From contig CAZXBG010000051.1 of the NCBI GenBank assembly GCA_964638865.1, positions 1 through 23,507 on the forward strand: a DNA stretch of 23,507 nt, given 5' to 3'. This stretch comes from UBA7236 sp964638865 (lineage in GTDB: Bacteria > Bacteroidota > Bacteroidia > Chitinophagales > BACL12). Both the position numbers and the translations under genes were made by a program. The notes beneath the pieces are model-generated. The model was not told where the DNA came from, made no database searches, and saw only the letters and a list, made by a program, of their open reading frames with translations. Shown here one piece after another: positions 1 through 8,666 of this stretch. Position 1 is the stretch's first letter; every line of letters begins with the position of its first letter.

Positions 1-422
1 CTAGTGGATTTGGTCCAATCAATATTAAGTATGAACATGCACTTACTGATCAAATTGGATTAGGCGGAAGCGTTAGCTTTTTGACTTACAAAAATGCTTG
101 GGATGCAGGTAATGGATTTGAGCAAGGTTACAAAGGTTCACTGTTCGCAATATTGGTAAGAGGTAATTACCATTTTGCTACAAGCGACAAACTGGATCCC
201 TATGTAGGTATCGGTGTTGGTTATGTCGGATATAATTTCGAATACTACAATGATGATCCTGATTATGTTGATGATGGATTCTCCTTCGACTTTGGTTTAC
301 CTTTCGGATACTCCGGCAGTATTGGTGCAAGATATTATTTTACCGATATGCTTGGCGCTTATGCGGAGATCGGTTGGGATGGACTTGCACTTATGCAAAT
401 TGGTTTAACAGCTACATTCTGA
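1..422 (+). CDS. outer-membrane beta-barrel protein, 3' end (5' truncated by window edge)
   Basis: The frame is open from the window edge (first full codon at position 3) to TGA at 420-422, about 139 residues. The start codon lies outside the window, so the TTG at 81 is internal. The visible part alternates polar and hydrophobic residues in short strands rich in Gly, Tyr and Phe, for example YVGIGVGYVGYNF, and an acidic loop (YNDDPDYVDD) fits an extracellular turn. The chain ends in an aromatic residue (GLTATF), the usual C-terminal signature of outer-membrane barrels recognised by BamA. It resembles small OmpA-like or porin-like barrels common in Bacteroidota. The specific role cannot be told from the 3' end. 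A terminator follows at once. Confidence 0.75.
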   Translation, partial: SGFGPINIKYEHALTDQIGLGGSVSFLTYKNAWDAGNGFEQGYKGSLFAILVRGNYHFATSDKLDPYVGIGVGYVGYNFEYYNDDPDYVDDGFSFDFGLPFGYSGSIGARYYFTDMLGAYAEIGWDGLALMQIGLTATF

Positions 423-441
423 TAAATTATTTACTTTAAAG

Positions 442-470
442 AAGGCTGCCTCGTGCAGCCTTTTTTGTTT
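442..470 (+). terminator. rho-independent terminator after the beta-barrel gene
   Basis: A perfect 8-bp stem, AAGGCTGC (442-449) with GCAGCCTT (455-462), closes a 5-nt loop and runs into a T tract (461-470). It begins 20 bp after the barrel stop codon and isolates that gene from the glycosyltransferase gene downstream. Confidence 0.9.
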
Positions 471-593
471 TAGTGCACTTTTAAATTCCCCGAAATGGCT
501 AACCTGTAAGAATTACAGGGAAAAGAAGGCAACAACTAAATGTTTTAACGGTGCTGGAAAATTAAACGTAATAATTTAACCAATTTCAAGTAA

Positions 594-601
594 TACATTT
601 G
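594..601 (+). promoter_or_regulatory. Bacteroidota-type -7 element (TACATTTG) upstream of the GT2 gene
   Basis: TACATTTG is an exact match to the TANNTTTG element used by the Bacteroidota primary sigma factor. I see no convincing TTTG -33 element 19-21 bp upstream. The element ends 4 nt before the ATG at 606, so transcription would begin close to the start codon. Confidence 0.45.
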
Positions 602-605
602 TAAA

Positions 606-1742
606 ATGATTGCGATCAGTATCATAGTTGGCATTTGCATTTTTTTGTATGTTTTTCTTATTGTATATTTTTTGTTCGGCTGGTTGAAATTGGAGGAATA
701 TACTGTCGGTAAGAAAAACGGTACAACTAAGGTAAGTGTAATTATACCTGTTAGAAATGAAGAAAAAAATATAAAAAATCTTTTAGACGATCTGCGCGAA
801 CAGCAATATAATCCTGAATTATTTGAGATAATAGTTGTCGACGATTTTTCTACCGATAAAACTGCTGAGATCGTTAGAAATGCGAAAATTAAAAATTTGA
901 AAATTATTTCCCTCTCCGCTATTTTTCTCAGTAAACAAGACTTAAAAGCAAATAAAAAAGCAGGAATACAAATAGCCATCGAACAGGCTAATGGTGAATT
1001 AATTGTAACAACAGATGCTGATTGTCATGTAGGAAGCAACTGGTTGCAAACTATTGTTCATTATTATGAAGAACATAATCCTGTAATGATTGCAGGCATG
1101 GTGAGTTATTATCCGGATTCCAGTTTCCTTGGAAAATTTCAAACATTAGATTTTCTCAGCCTTGTGGGTATTGCTGCAGCTTGTATTCAAAATGGTTTTT
1201 ATAATTTGTGTAATGGCGCAAATCTGGCTTATACAAAGGAAGCGTTTTTGGCAGTTGATGGGTTTAAAAATATTGATCATATTCCCGGTGGCGACGATAT
1301 GATGCTGATGCATAAAATGGCAAAAAAGTATAAGGGGAAGATCGCTTATTTAAAAAATAAGGAAGCTATTGTTTATACTAATACGGAAAAGGAATTTCTT
1401 GCATTTTGGAACCAAAGGGTTCGTTGGACAAGTAAATCGACACATTACGAAGATAAAAGAATAACGGCAATTTTGGCTTTTGTTTATCTTTCTAATCTTT
1501 TAATTGTTGCAAATTTGATTATTGGATTTTTTTATGCTCCATTTTTAAAATTGGCAATGTTTCAATTCCTGTCAAAACTTTGTATTGATACTTTATTCGC
1601 ATATTCAGTAACAAAATTTTTCAGAAGAGAAAATTTACTATGGTTGTTTTTACCTATGCAGATTTTGCATATTCTGTATATTATTTTTGTTGCACCGGCA
1701 GGTGTTTTTGGAAAATATTATTGGAAAGGCAGAAGAATATAA
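606..1742 (+). CDS. membrane-bound family 2 glycosyltransferase
   Basis: The 378-residue protein is predicted to transfer a sugar from a nucleotide-sugar donor at the cytoplasmic face of the inner membrane. One membrane helix (about residues 3-25) precedes a GT-A domain: KVSVIIPVRNEE starts at 42, VVDD is at 77-80, the metal-binding DAD is at 137-139, the GGDD acceptor-side acid motif at 228-231 and the QRVRW motif at 270-274. Hydrophobic stretches at about 285-310, 320-337 and 343-365 form the C-terminal membrane part. The DXD, DD and QxxRW motifs together are typical of processive or semi-processive GT2 enzymes such as hyaluronan, cellulose or poly-GlcNAc synthases. Nothing visible fixes the substrate. 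ATG 606 is the only Met before the GT domain. The permease gene begins 31 bp downstream. Confidence 0.88.
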   Translation: MIAISIIVGICIFLYVFLIVYFLFGWLKLEEYTVGKKNGTTKVSVIIPVRNEEKNIKNLLDDLREQQYNPELFEIIVVDDFSTDKTAEIVRNAKIKNLKIISLSAIFLSKQDLKANKKAGIQIAIEQANGELIVTTDADCHVGSNWLQTIVHYYEEHNPVMIAGMVSYYPDSSFLGKFQTLDFLSLVGIAAACIQNGFYNLCNGANLAYTKEAFLAVDGFKNIDHIPGGDDMMLMHKMAKKYKGKIAYLKNKEAIVYTNTEKEFLAFWNQRVRWTSKSTHYEDKRITAILAFVYLSNLLIVANLIIGFFYAPFLKLAMFQFLSKLCIDTLFAYSVTKFFRRENLLWLFLPMQILHILYIIFVAPAGVFGKYYWKGRRI

Positions 1743-1773
1743 TAAATTAAAAAACGAAAAATAAAATATAATT

Positions 1774-3171
1774 TTGTTGCGAAATAAAAAAATAGTCATT
1801 TGGTTTTTAATCGCAATAATCGGCATCTCTTTGCTGAGTGGATGGATACAACACGCCTCCAATCAGGCGGATATTTTAGATGCCACTTTAAAAAGTTTTC
1901 TGGTTATTTCAGGCGTAATAATTTTTCTTACTATCATTTATTCACCAATTATTTATTTGATCCAATTTTGGTGGAAAAAAAAAGTGGTCAAATACGACAT
2001 TTCCAATAATCAAAAGATAAAATCTGTAAATAAATTCATCCGCAACGGAAACGCAATGATTGGCGCCGTTACTATATTTTATGCTATTTTACTCGCCCTT
2101 CTTTCACATTTAATTTCTCCTGATATTACGCCTTATGCAAACGATCAAATAAATGAACTTGCATTTCAACCACCCGGTTTTTCAATTAAAGTATTGCAAC
2201 AACCATTGGAACTTACTCCACCTAAAACCAATTTTGTTAATTGGATATTATTTGGAAAGAAGGTCGATTATCGGTCAGTGCCTTTAACTTCCTATAATTT
2301 TGTTGGTGACTCTTTATACGTTGAAAGATTTATTGGTGATGCAAGTAAAGGTCAGAAATTGGGATTTTCACTTCAGGAAATTACTGGGGAAAATATTGCG
2401 GTTCCGGAACAACAAAAAATAATTGAATCAAAACTCATTTCTACCCGAAATTTTCTTCTCGGAACAGATGATCTTGGCAGAGATTATCTGAGTAGAATTT
2501 TATTGGGAATTAGAGTTTCTTTATCTGTTGGAGTGGTTGCAGTAATTATTGCACTTTTTATTGGAATTCCCTTAGGTGCTTTCGCAGGATTTTATAAAAG
2601 AAATCCGCCTTTTATCAGAATAAAAGGCAAAAAATCTAAATTTTTGATTCCGGTAGATAATATTATTATGTGGTTCATCAATATTATTTGGGCTATACCA
2701 ACTTTATTGCTTGTTTTTCCGATCGTTTTTGCATTCGGACAAAATTTTTATACCATTTTTATTGCGGTAGGCTTAACAATGTGGGTGGATATTGCCAGAA
2801 TTGTTCGTGGTCAGGTAATGCAGGTGCGGGAGCAAGAATTTATTCAGGCTGCAAAAACATTTGGGTATTCAGATATGCGGACAATATTCATTCATATATT
2901 GCCAAATATCACCGGTCCAATAATAGTAATTACGGCAGCAAATTTTGCATATGCCATTTTAACGGAGGCGGGTTTGAGTTTTTTGGGTATTGGTGTGCAA
3001 GCTCCGGCACCAAGCTGGGGATTAATGATCGCAAAATATAAAGATAATTTAATAACAGATCCCTATTTGGCTTTAATTCCTGGTTTTGCAATCACTATCT
3101 TAGTGCTCGCATTCTTTATGGTGGGAAACGGTTTGCGCGATGCCCTCGATATAAAAAGCAAATTGGATTAG
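1774..3171 (+). CDS. ABC transporter permease, OppC/DppC family, with N-terminal extension
   Basis: This 465-residue inner-membrane protein has a C-terminal BPD_transp_1 permease domain. FLLGTDDLGRDYLSRILLG (227-245) and LSFLGIGVQAPAPSWGLMIA (401-420) are hallmark OppC/DppC blocks, and the EAA loop that contacts the ATPase is at about 355-378 (QAAKTFGYSDMRTIFIHILP). Family members are usually about 300 residues. Here about 220 extra residues precede the domain, with hydrophobic segments at about 6-25, 42-65 and 95-112 and a probable extracytoplasmic stretch at about 113-225. The frame has no ATG near its beginning and an in-frame TAA at 1762-1764, so TTG at 1774 (or 1777) is the best start. 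No partner permease, ATPase or binding protein is nearby. The substrate is probably peptide-like by family but cannot be proved here. Confidence 0.88.
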   Translation: MLRNKKIVIWFLIAIIGISLLSGWIQHASNQADILDATLKSFLVISGVIIFLTIIYSPIIYLIQFWWKKKVVKYDISNNQKIKSVNKFIRNGNAMIGAVTIFYAILLALLSHLISPDITPYANDQINELAFQPPGFSIKVLQQPLELTPPKTNFVNWILFGKKVDYRSVPLTSYNFVGDSLYVERFIGDASKGQKLGFSLQEITGENIAVPEQQKIIESKLISTRNFLLGTDDLGRDYLSRILLGIRVSLSVGVVAVIIALFIGIPLGAFAGFYKRNPPFIRIKGKKSKFLIPVDNIIMWFINIIWAIPTLLLVFPIVFAFGQNFYTIFIAVGLTMWVDIARIVRGQVMQVREQEFIQAAKTFGYSDMRTIFIHILPNITGPIIVITAANFAYAILTEAGLSFLGIGVQAPAPSWGLMIAKYKDNLITDPYLALIPGFAITILVLAFFMVGNGLRDALDIKSKLD

Positions 3172-3218
3172 TATCCATAAATAAAATTGTTTAAATTTAT
3201 ATTTAATTATATATCAAT

Positions 3219-4481
3219 ATGGCAATTGCCGGTTTAAATGTGATGGAAATGTTGCGCGACCAGTTGAAACTCAAACAACTGGAAATAGATGCCCTATTGG
3301 AGATCACCAAAGCAATTAATTCTAATAAATCAGCTTCCTCGCTTTTCGAATTATTTCATCGCACACTGAAAGATCAGATAGGGGTAGAAAATATGTTGTT
3401 GTTCAGTAAAAATGGCAACGACTGGGAGCCTGTTTTGGGAAATAAATTCATTTCGGAATTAAATCCCGGTCTTGTTTATACTTTATTAAAATATAATAAA
3501 CTTACTGATCTCTCCGAACTCAATGGGAAATTACCCGATTATTTAAAACAATACGATATTTTAATTCCGGTATTTCATAAAGATAATCCGCTGGCTTATT
3601 TATTGATGAGCAACCCTAAAGTAGAAAGTTACGAACCTCTGGAAGATAAAATAAAATTTGCCCAAACAGTAACAAATATTATAACAGTAGCAATTGAAAA
3701 TAAAAGGTTATTCAAAAAGGAATCAGAAACACTTGCCTTTCAAAAAGAATTGGAGGTAGCGGCACAGGTGCAAAATATGCTTATACCGCATAATCTTCCA
3801 ATCAACGACAAATTGCAAATGGATGCCATTTATCTTCCGCATCAAAATATTGGTGGCGATTATTATGATTATATGCCTTTGAGTGAGGATGAATTCTTTT
3901 TTTGTATTGCAGATATTTCCGGTAAAGGAATTGCAGCAGCTTTGTTAATGGCAAATTTTCAGGCGCAGATACGCGAACTTACCAAACGCAATCCGACTAC
4001 CATTGAGGAATACATGCAGGAATTAAATAAAGCGGTATTGATGAGTACAAAAGGAGAAAAATTTATCACGCTTTTTCTCGGAAAATACAATCGCAAGAAC
4101 CGAATATTAAAGTATGTGAACTCCGGGCACAACCCCCCGATTTTAGTAAATTCTCATGGATATAAATTCCTGGATAAAGGAACAACCATATTAGGGATGT
4201 TTGATGAACTACCCTCCATAAAAATGGGCCAAATTCCCATCATCGAAAATACAGCCATCATTTGTTTTACCGATGGGCTTACGGATGTAGTAAATGAAAA
4301 AAATCAGGTGTTTCCATTAGAAGCACTCATTTCCTTGGTGGAAGATAATTATAAAGGAGATGTAGTAACACTCAATAAAAAGATCATCGACGAAATTATG
4401 CGTTTTAAGGGTGAGGATGGAGAAGTGAGTGATGATATAACAGTATTGAGTGTGAAGATAATGGAAGGAAAAAAAATCTAA
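3219..4481 (+). CDS. GAF domain + SpoIIE/RsbU-type PP2C protein phosphatase
   Basis: The 420-residue soluble protein probably dephosphorylates a Ser/Thr-phosphorylated partner in response to a signal read by its N-terminal domain. Residues about 20-160 look like a GAF fold. A helical linker (about 160-190, KKESETLAFQKELEVAAQVQ) joins it to the PP2C-like domain in the way usual for RsbU. Phosphatase motifs are intact: GGDYYD 212-217, DISGKG 232-237, NSGHNP 301-306, TDGLTD 351-356 and DDIT 405-408, which carry the metal-binding aspartates. No anti-sigma factor or STAS antagonist gene lies beside it, so the partner is unknown. ATG 3219 follows the permease stop by 47 bp, and co-transcription is possible. 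Confidence 0.9.
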   Translation: MAIAGLNVMEMLRDQLKLKQLEIDALLEITKAINSNKSASSLFELFHRTLKDQIGVENMLLFSKNGNDWEPVLGNKFISELNPGLVYTLLKYNKLTDLSELNGKLPDYLKQYDILIPVFHKDNPLAYLLMSNPKVESYEPLEDKIKFAQTVTNIITVAIENKRLFKKESETLAFQKELEVAAQVQNMLIPHNLPINDKLQMDAIYLPHQNIGGDYYDYMPLSEDEFFFCIADISGKGIAAALLMANFQAQIRELTKRNPTTIEEYMQELNKAVLMSTKGEKFITLFLGKYNRKNRILKYVNSGHNPPILVNSHGYKFLDKGTTILGMFDELPSIKMGQIPIIENTAIICFTDGLTDVVNEKNQVFPLEALISLVEDNYKGDVVTLNKKIIDEIMRFKGEDGEVSDDITVLSVKIMEGKKI

Positions 4482-4572
4482 AGGATAAAGGTGCATTTAT
4501 TAAAGGGGCAACAATTTATTCAAAATTTGTTGACGGTAAGCTGGAAATACCATTAACAAAGGAATAAATTAC
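4482..4572 (+). other. coding-like scrap at the edge of the assembly gap
   Basis: Between the phosphatase stop and the Ns, the frame starting at 4481 reads 28 sense codons to TAA at 4565-4567. It includes GATIYSKFVDGKLEIPLTKE, which looks like real protein. The frame has no ATG, and upstream of about 4436 it is closed by several stops inside the phosphatase gene. It may be chance, a gene remnant, or misjoined contig-end sequence. Confidence 0.3.
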
Positions 4573-4672
4573 NNNNNNNNNNNNNNNNNNNNNNNNNNNN
4601 NNNNNNNNNNNNNNNNNNNNNNNNNNNNNNNNNNNNNNNNNNNNNNNNNNNNNNNNNNNNNNNNNNNNNNNN
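4573..4672. other. assembly gap (100 Ns)
   Basis: Exactly 100 consecutive Ns, the conventional placeholder for a scaffold gap of unknown size. The order and distance of the genes on either side are therefore not certain. Confidence 0.98.
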
Positions 4673-4674
4673 AA

Positions 4675-6132
4675 CTATTCTATTCTTCTAGGTGACTTCA
4701 CTTCCATTCTCCTTCGCAGCAAATCCAAATTGACCAAAACCGCCATTATCATAAAAAACATCGTTCCTATCTTGTCCGCCTCTATAAGATCGCTAAGCGC
4801 AATATTTATAATAATGGTTATGATGGATAATGTTAATACCATTGCGAGATACTTATATTGTTTATCAGCAAATCTATTGTAGAGTTTTTGACCGAGATAT
4901 AAAATATACACTAATAATACTACCCAAATTGTCAATCCTATAAAACCCTGTTCCACAGTTACCTGCAAATAATAATTATGCACTGTTGATCGCTCCGGGT
5001 TTCTGCTGATATAGGTCTCGAATTTATTAATGGTATACTCTTTATAATTAAAGTAGAATTGTCCCGGGCCAAATCCGAGATAAGGTTTTTCTTCTATCAT
5101 GTGCACTGCTGCAACCCAGCGATAAATTCTTTCTGCACTTGAAACATCCTCCAAACTCATAGTTGATTCCATATGGTCTGAAAAATGCGTATGATAAATC
5201 GTTTTGGTGTATTCGGGTGCATAATCCATATATTTATTATTGTTCAACATATAGATCGCGAAAAATATTACAGCCATTATCATTACCCCAACCGCAGGCA
5301 ATAATTTATTGTGTCGAATAAGAAAATAAGCCACCAAAGCCCCTGCAACAGATAACCAGGATGATCTTGTATAAGAAAAATAAATTGCAAGCAGAAACAA
5401 TATCTTTCCTAAATTAATTACCATGCGCTGCCAGGTATATTTTTTATACCAAGTGGAAGCAATAAATAAGAAAGGGAATGTTAAAGCTAAAAATACTGCA
5501 TAATTCACATGGTTGCGGAAAAAAGGAACCATGGTCTTGTTCACTTCACTAAAACGGAATTGATAGTGCATGTGATTGTTGAGCGTGAAGAGCACAAGTA
5601 AAAGTGTTGGCGTAAATAAACACCAAAATACAATTTTGAAATCTTTAATATTTTTAATGATAAGCGCACTTATAAAATAAAAGGTAACAATGAACCATGT
5701 TTTTGCCAAAAGGTATTTTAGAGAAATGACAATGTCGGCAGAAAACAAGGTTGTGATCATAAGCCACCCGAAATGAATAAATAATATAATAGTTAGTGGA
5801 TGGCTAATAAAATCCCGATCAAATAATTCTTGTTTCAGAAAAACAAAAAATATAAAAGTGAGCATGAACGCCAACATAATGGGTTCTGTTGGCAAGGTAG
5901 TGCTGAAGCCGGTTGGGGAATAGTATTCAATAGATGCCGGGGTAACGATCAGTAATAAATAAAATATCGATTTAAAATTTAAAATAAGTTGGTAGGCAAA
6001 TAAAAACGCTACCGGAACCAGATAAAAAAGAGGTTCATATAATATAATACCGGCAAACATGGCAACAATACCAAGAATTGCAGCGGTGCGGAAAATATTT
6101 AATTCAACAGGTTGTGCCTGTAAACTACGCAT
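4675..6132 (-). CDS. O-antigen ligase/polymerase family protein (Wzy/WaaL-like)
   Basis: The 485-residue polytopic inner-membrane protein has about 11-12 hydrophobic segments. It would polymerise lipid-linked glycan repeats or ligate the glycan to an acceptor on the periplasmic side. The Wzy_C (PF04932) features are present: FSYTRSSWL at about 252-260 in a membrane segment, a long periplasmic loop (about 295-390) with GFGPGQF at 353-359, then STVHNYYLQVTVEQGFIGL (382-400), whose H-N pair is typical of the family. Polymerase and ligase cannot be told apart from sequence. ATG 6132 overlaps the last 8 bp of the Wzz-like gene, so the two are probably translationally coupled. The stop codon is 2 bp inside the sequence after the assembly gap. 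Confidence 0.85.
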   Translation of the reverse strand: MRSLQAQPVELNIFRTAAILGIVAMFAGIILYEPLFYLVPVAFLFAYQLILNFKSIFYLLLIVTPASIEYYSPTGFSTTLPTEPIMLAFMLTFIFFVFLKQELFDRDFISHPLTIILFIHFGWLMITTLFSADIVISLKYLLAKTWFIVTFYFISALIIKNIKDFKIVFWCLFTPTLLLVLFTLNNHMHYQFRFSEVNKTMVPFFRNHVNYAVFLALTFPFLFIASTWYKKYTWQRMVINLGKILFLLAIYFSYTRSSWLSVAGALVAYFLIRHNKLLPAVGVMIMAVIFFAIYMLNNNKYMDYAPEYTKTIYHTHFSDHMESTMSLEDVSSAERIYRWVAAVHMIEEKPYLGFGPGQFYFNYKEYTINKFETYISRNPERSTVHNYYLQVTVEQGFIGLTIWVVLLVYILYLGQKLYNRFADKQYKYLAMVLTLSIITIIINIALSDLIEADKIGTMFFMIMAVLVNLDLLRRRMEVKSPRRIE

Positions 6133-7024
6133 TTTTTATTTGGCTTTTTATTTTCCTGAAATTTTCTGTCAATACAGCAAGTATCACCAAAAATAGAAAA
6201 CAGCCTAAAGTAACTCCAATTACAATTAGCGAACGTGATGGTCGGTCTTTTCTGATCGCAGGAAATGCTTCTTCCGTAATATTCACGGTAGAAAAATCGG
6301 TGTTTATGGAAGTGAGATTTTGATCAAGAATTTTTTTACTCAGACTCAGATCCTCCACTGCATCTTCTAATTTTTCTTCCAAAATAATAAGAGATTCATT
6401 GCTTATACCTATTTTTTTCATACTTCCGATACTGTCTTTTAAATGTTCTACCTCGGCATCCTTCATTGCAACTTGTTTCTTGAAGGTTTCCACCACTAAC
6501 TTTTTATCGCGGAGCAACATTGTTTTATTGTGACCATCAATGGTTGTAACAATATGTGTCACCATTTTGGAAGCCAGATCTTTATCAGTATCCCAAATAG
6601 AAACTTCAATTGCAGCATATTCCGTTTCAATTGCCCTGTAATTTTTCAGGAATTCTTTTTTGGTATTGTAACGCGCCATTTCTTTGGTAGAATCTATCCC
6701 ATAATGTTCCATAAGATGAAAATTGTTGATCATATAGTCAATTATACTGCTGGTATTCGCAATGGTTAGAATTCTGTCCACATCACCTGCGCTTCCGAAA
6801 TAGTCGATCTCAATTTCACCTGCCGACTGGCTGTAAAGAACCTGCCTGTCCGACATAATTGGATTGGTAGGATAGAAAGTAACCGACGATTTATAATAGT
6901 TTGGCATAAAGAACCAGGTTACAATACAGGCTGCAATTGCCACAACTACAGTTATTATGATGGTCGGTTTACGCCACTTGTAGATGATCTGAATTAAGCG
7001 AATTATATCATTGGATTGTTCCAT
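6125..7024 (-). CDS. Wzz-like polysaccharide chain-length determinant
   Basis: The 299-residue protein has the Wzz layout: a short cytoplasmic N-terminus, membrane helix 1 (about 20-40), a periplasmic alpha/beta domain with YKSSVTFYP just after it (44-52), a long helical region (about 165-240), and a second helix (264-287) preceded by a proline-containing segment (AFPAIRKDRP, 253-262). It probably sets the modal length of the glycan made by the adjacent Wzy-like protein. No Walker motifs or tyrosine-rich tail are present, so it is not a fused BY-kinase. The gene lies 42 bp after the flippase stop and overlaps the polymerase start by 8 bp. Confidence 0.85.
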   Translation of the reverse strand: MEQSNDIIRLIQIIYKWRKPTIIITVVVAIAACIVTWFFMPNYYKSSVTFYPTNPIMSDRQVLYSQSAGEIEIDYFGSAGDVDRILTIANTSSIIDYMINNFHLMEHYGIDSTKEMARYNTKKEFLKNYRAIETEYAAIEVSIWDTDKDLASKMVTHIVTTIDGHNKTMLLRDKKLVVETFKKQVAMKDAEVEHLKDSIGSMKKIGISNESLIILEEKLEDAVEDLSLSKKILDQNLTSINTDFSTVNITEEAFPAIRKDRPSRSLIVIGVTLGCFLFLVILAVLTENFRKIKSQIKNA

Positions 7025-7041
7025 ACTTGAATTTTAGAGGG

Positions 7042-7071
7042 CAAAGGTAGAAAAAGTCATGCAGAATCAAG
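7042..7071 (-). promoter_or_regulatory. possible internal promoter for the Wzz-Wzy pair
   Basis: On the minus strand, TACCTTTG (7049 down to 7042) matches TANNTTTG exactly. CTTG (7071-7068), 18 bp upstream, is a 3/4 match to TTTG. It falls in the 42-bp gap between flippase and wzz-like genes and would give a leader of about 12 nt. Confidence 0.35.
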
Positions 7072-8533
7072 CCCTTTTGCGAATGCCCGCTAGTATAGGC
7101 TGTAGCAGCAGCCTAAGCTCTGTTATTTTGATCAGTCCCGAAGCCGCGGAAGCTGAAAGGGAGAGTAAACCTGCAATAAAAAATTTGACATACCAGTTTG
7201 TGGGCAATTCGTATATGCCATAATTTACAATGATAACAAGTATTATAAAAAGTATGCTTTTCAGCAATTTGATATCGCGGCCTTTGATAGAAAATATTTT
7301 TCCGGCAAAATAGATATGTGCACCAAGAATAATGATCTGAGCACAAGCAGTTGCAATGGATGAACCGAGTGCTTTATAAGTTGGTATCAAAGTTATATTT
7401 AAAATAATATTCAAAACAAATCCGGCAAGAGATATATAATTTAACTTTTTAATACTTCCGTTTGCAGTGATCAAACTTCCATATATGTATGTTATGCTGA
7501 TACAAATAAAACTTACCATTAACAAACCTAATATATTTGCGGAATAGCTGTCGCCGTTAATATATAATAATTGCATTATCTCCAATCGGTAAAAAATAAT
7601 GGTAATGCCTGCTGCTGCTGAAAAAATAAGCATCAGGGTATAACCAAGTTCGAAAAGTGGTTTTATATTTTCTTTGTTTTCTATCATCCTCGAAAACATA
7701 GGCATCAAAAGTCCTGCGAATAAAAATCCTAAAATACTCATCGCATCCAATAAACGAAAAGCGGTAGCGTATATCCCTGCTTCATGTGCACCGCGGTCGC
7801 CAAGCATTCTTTCGAGCAAAACTCCATCAGTTCTGAAGTATGCGGTCATTAAAAAACCGAGCAGAGCGTAGGGGTAACTTTTTAGAAAAACCTCTTTTAT
7901 TAAAGCGCTGTCAAATTTCCATTTAATGGTAATGTGTTGATTGAACAATATGAGTATTGCTACCATGAGCGCAAATACATAACCGAAAATCTGAACCCAA
8001 ATAAAATTTGTGATACTTATTTCGAATGGAAAAATACTTGTCCACAAAATAAATCCGCAAATTACAGAAGTGGTAAGTTTATCCAATACAGATAAAAATG
8101 CATCCGTTCTGAATAGATGAAGCGCATTAACATTCGACCGCAAAAAGGAATAAAATGACATTAATATTTGCATTAATATCAGAAGTATTAAAATAGAGAT
8201 TTGTTCTGAGGAGAAATTAACTCCAATGGCAGCTATAAATATTAAAATGGTATAAACAACAGATAAAACGAGTTTAGCCAGGAGTGTGGAAAATAAATAT
8301 AATCCCAATTTTTCAGGTTGCCGGGCCACCATTCTGTTGTTGAAATTATTGATGCCAAAATCGAGTACCACCTGAAAAAGCCAGGCGAAATTGAATAAAG
8401 CGAAATAGGTACCATAGGCCTCGGAACCTACACTGTTCTGCACAGAGCGGTCGATACCCAATATCCAGAAAGGCTTAACCAGCAGGTTAAGTAGCAGCAG
8501 AAAGCTGATGTTGGTGATAAAATTTTTCCGCAT
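7067..8533 (-). CDS. Wzx-like polysaccharide flippase (MOP superfamily)
   Basis: The 488-residue protein is almost wholly hydrophobic, with about 14 predicted membrane helices, the normal size and layout of Wzx/RfbX exporters that flip undecaprenyl-linked glycan units to the periplasm. The N-terminus has the characteristic amphipathic start (NISFLLLLNLLVKPFWILGI), followed by YGTYFALFNFAWLFQVVLDFGI (about 40-61), a segment conserved in this family. A charged pore-lining stretch, RTDGVLLERMLGDRGAHEAGIY, is typical too. It is the first gene of a wzx-wzz-wzy-like minus-strand run. ATG 8533 lies 133 bp from the divergent GT4 gene. Confidence 0.87.
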   Translation of the reverse strand: MRKNFITNISFLLLLNLLVKPFWILGIDRSVQNSVGSEAYGTYFALFNFAWLFQVVLDFGINNFNNRMVARQPEKLGLYLFSTLLAKLVLSVVYTILIFIAAIGVNFSSEQISILILLILMQILMSFYSFLRSNVNALHLFRTDAFLSVLDKLTTSVICGFILWTSIFPFEISITNFIWVQIFGYVFALMVAILILFNQHITIKWKFDSALIKEVFLKSYPYALLGFLMTAYFRTDGVLLERMLGDRGAHEAGIYATAFRLLDAMSILGFLFAGLLMPMFSRMIENKENIKPLFELGYTLMLIFSAAAGITIIFYRLEIMQLLYINGDSYSANILGLLMVSFICISITYIYGSLITANGSIKKLNYISLAGFVLNIILNITLIPTYKALGSSIATACAQIIILGAHIYFAGKIFSIKGRDIKLLKSILFIILVIIVNYGIYELPTNWYVKFFIAGLLSLSASAASGLIKITELRLLLQPILAGIRKRA

Positions 8534-8666
8534 TATTTTGTTGGAATGCTAAAAATAGTTATTATTGCTTCAAATTACACGCTGGCGACAAACTTCTACT
8601 TAAAGATTTAGTGATACGGGATACTTCTACGCTTTTTCATTTAATGATTAAAAACAACTGTATAAC

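Noticed and set aside
545..979. 144-codon minus-strand ORF opposite the GT2 gene
   Set aside because: It is the antisense shadow of a clear glycosyltransferase domain and has low-complexity content.
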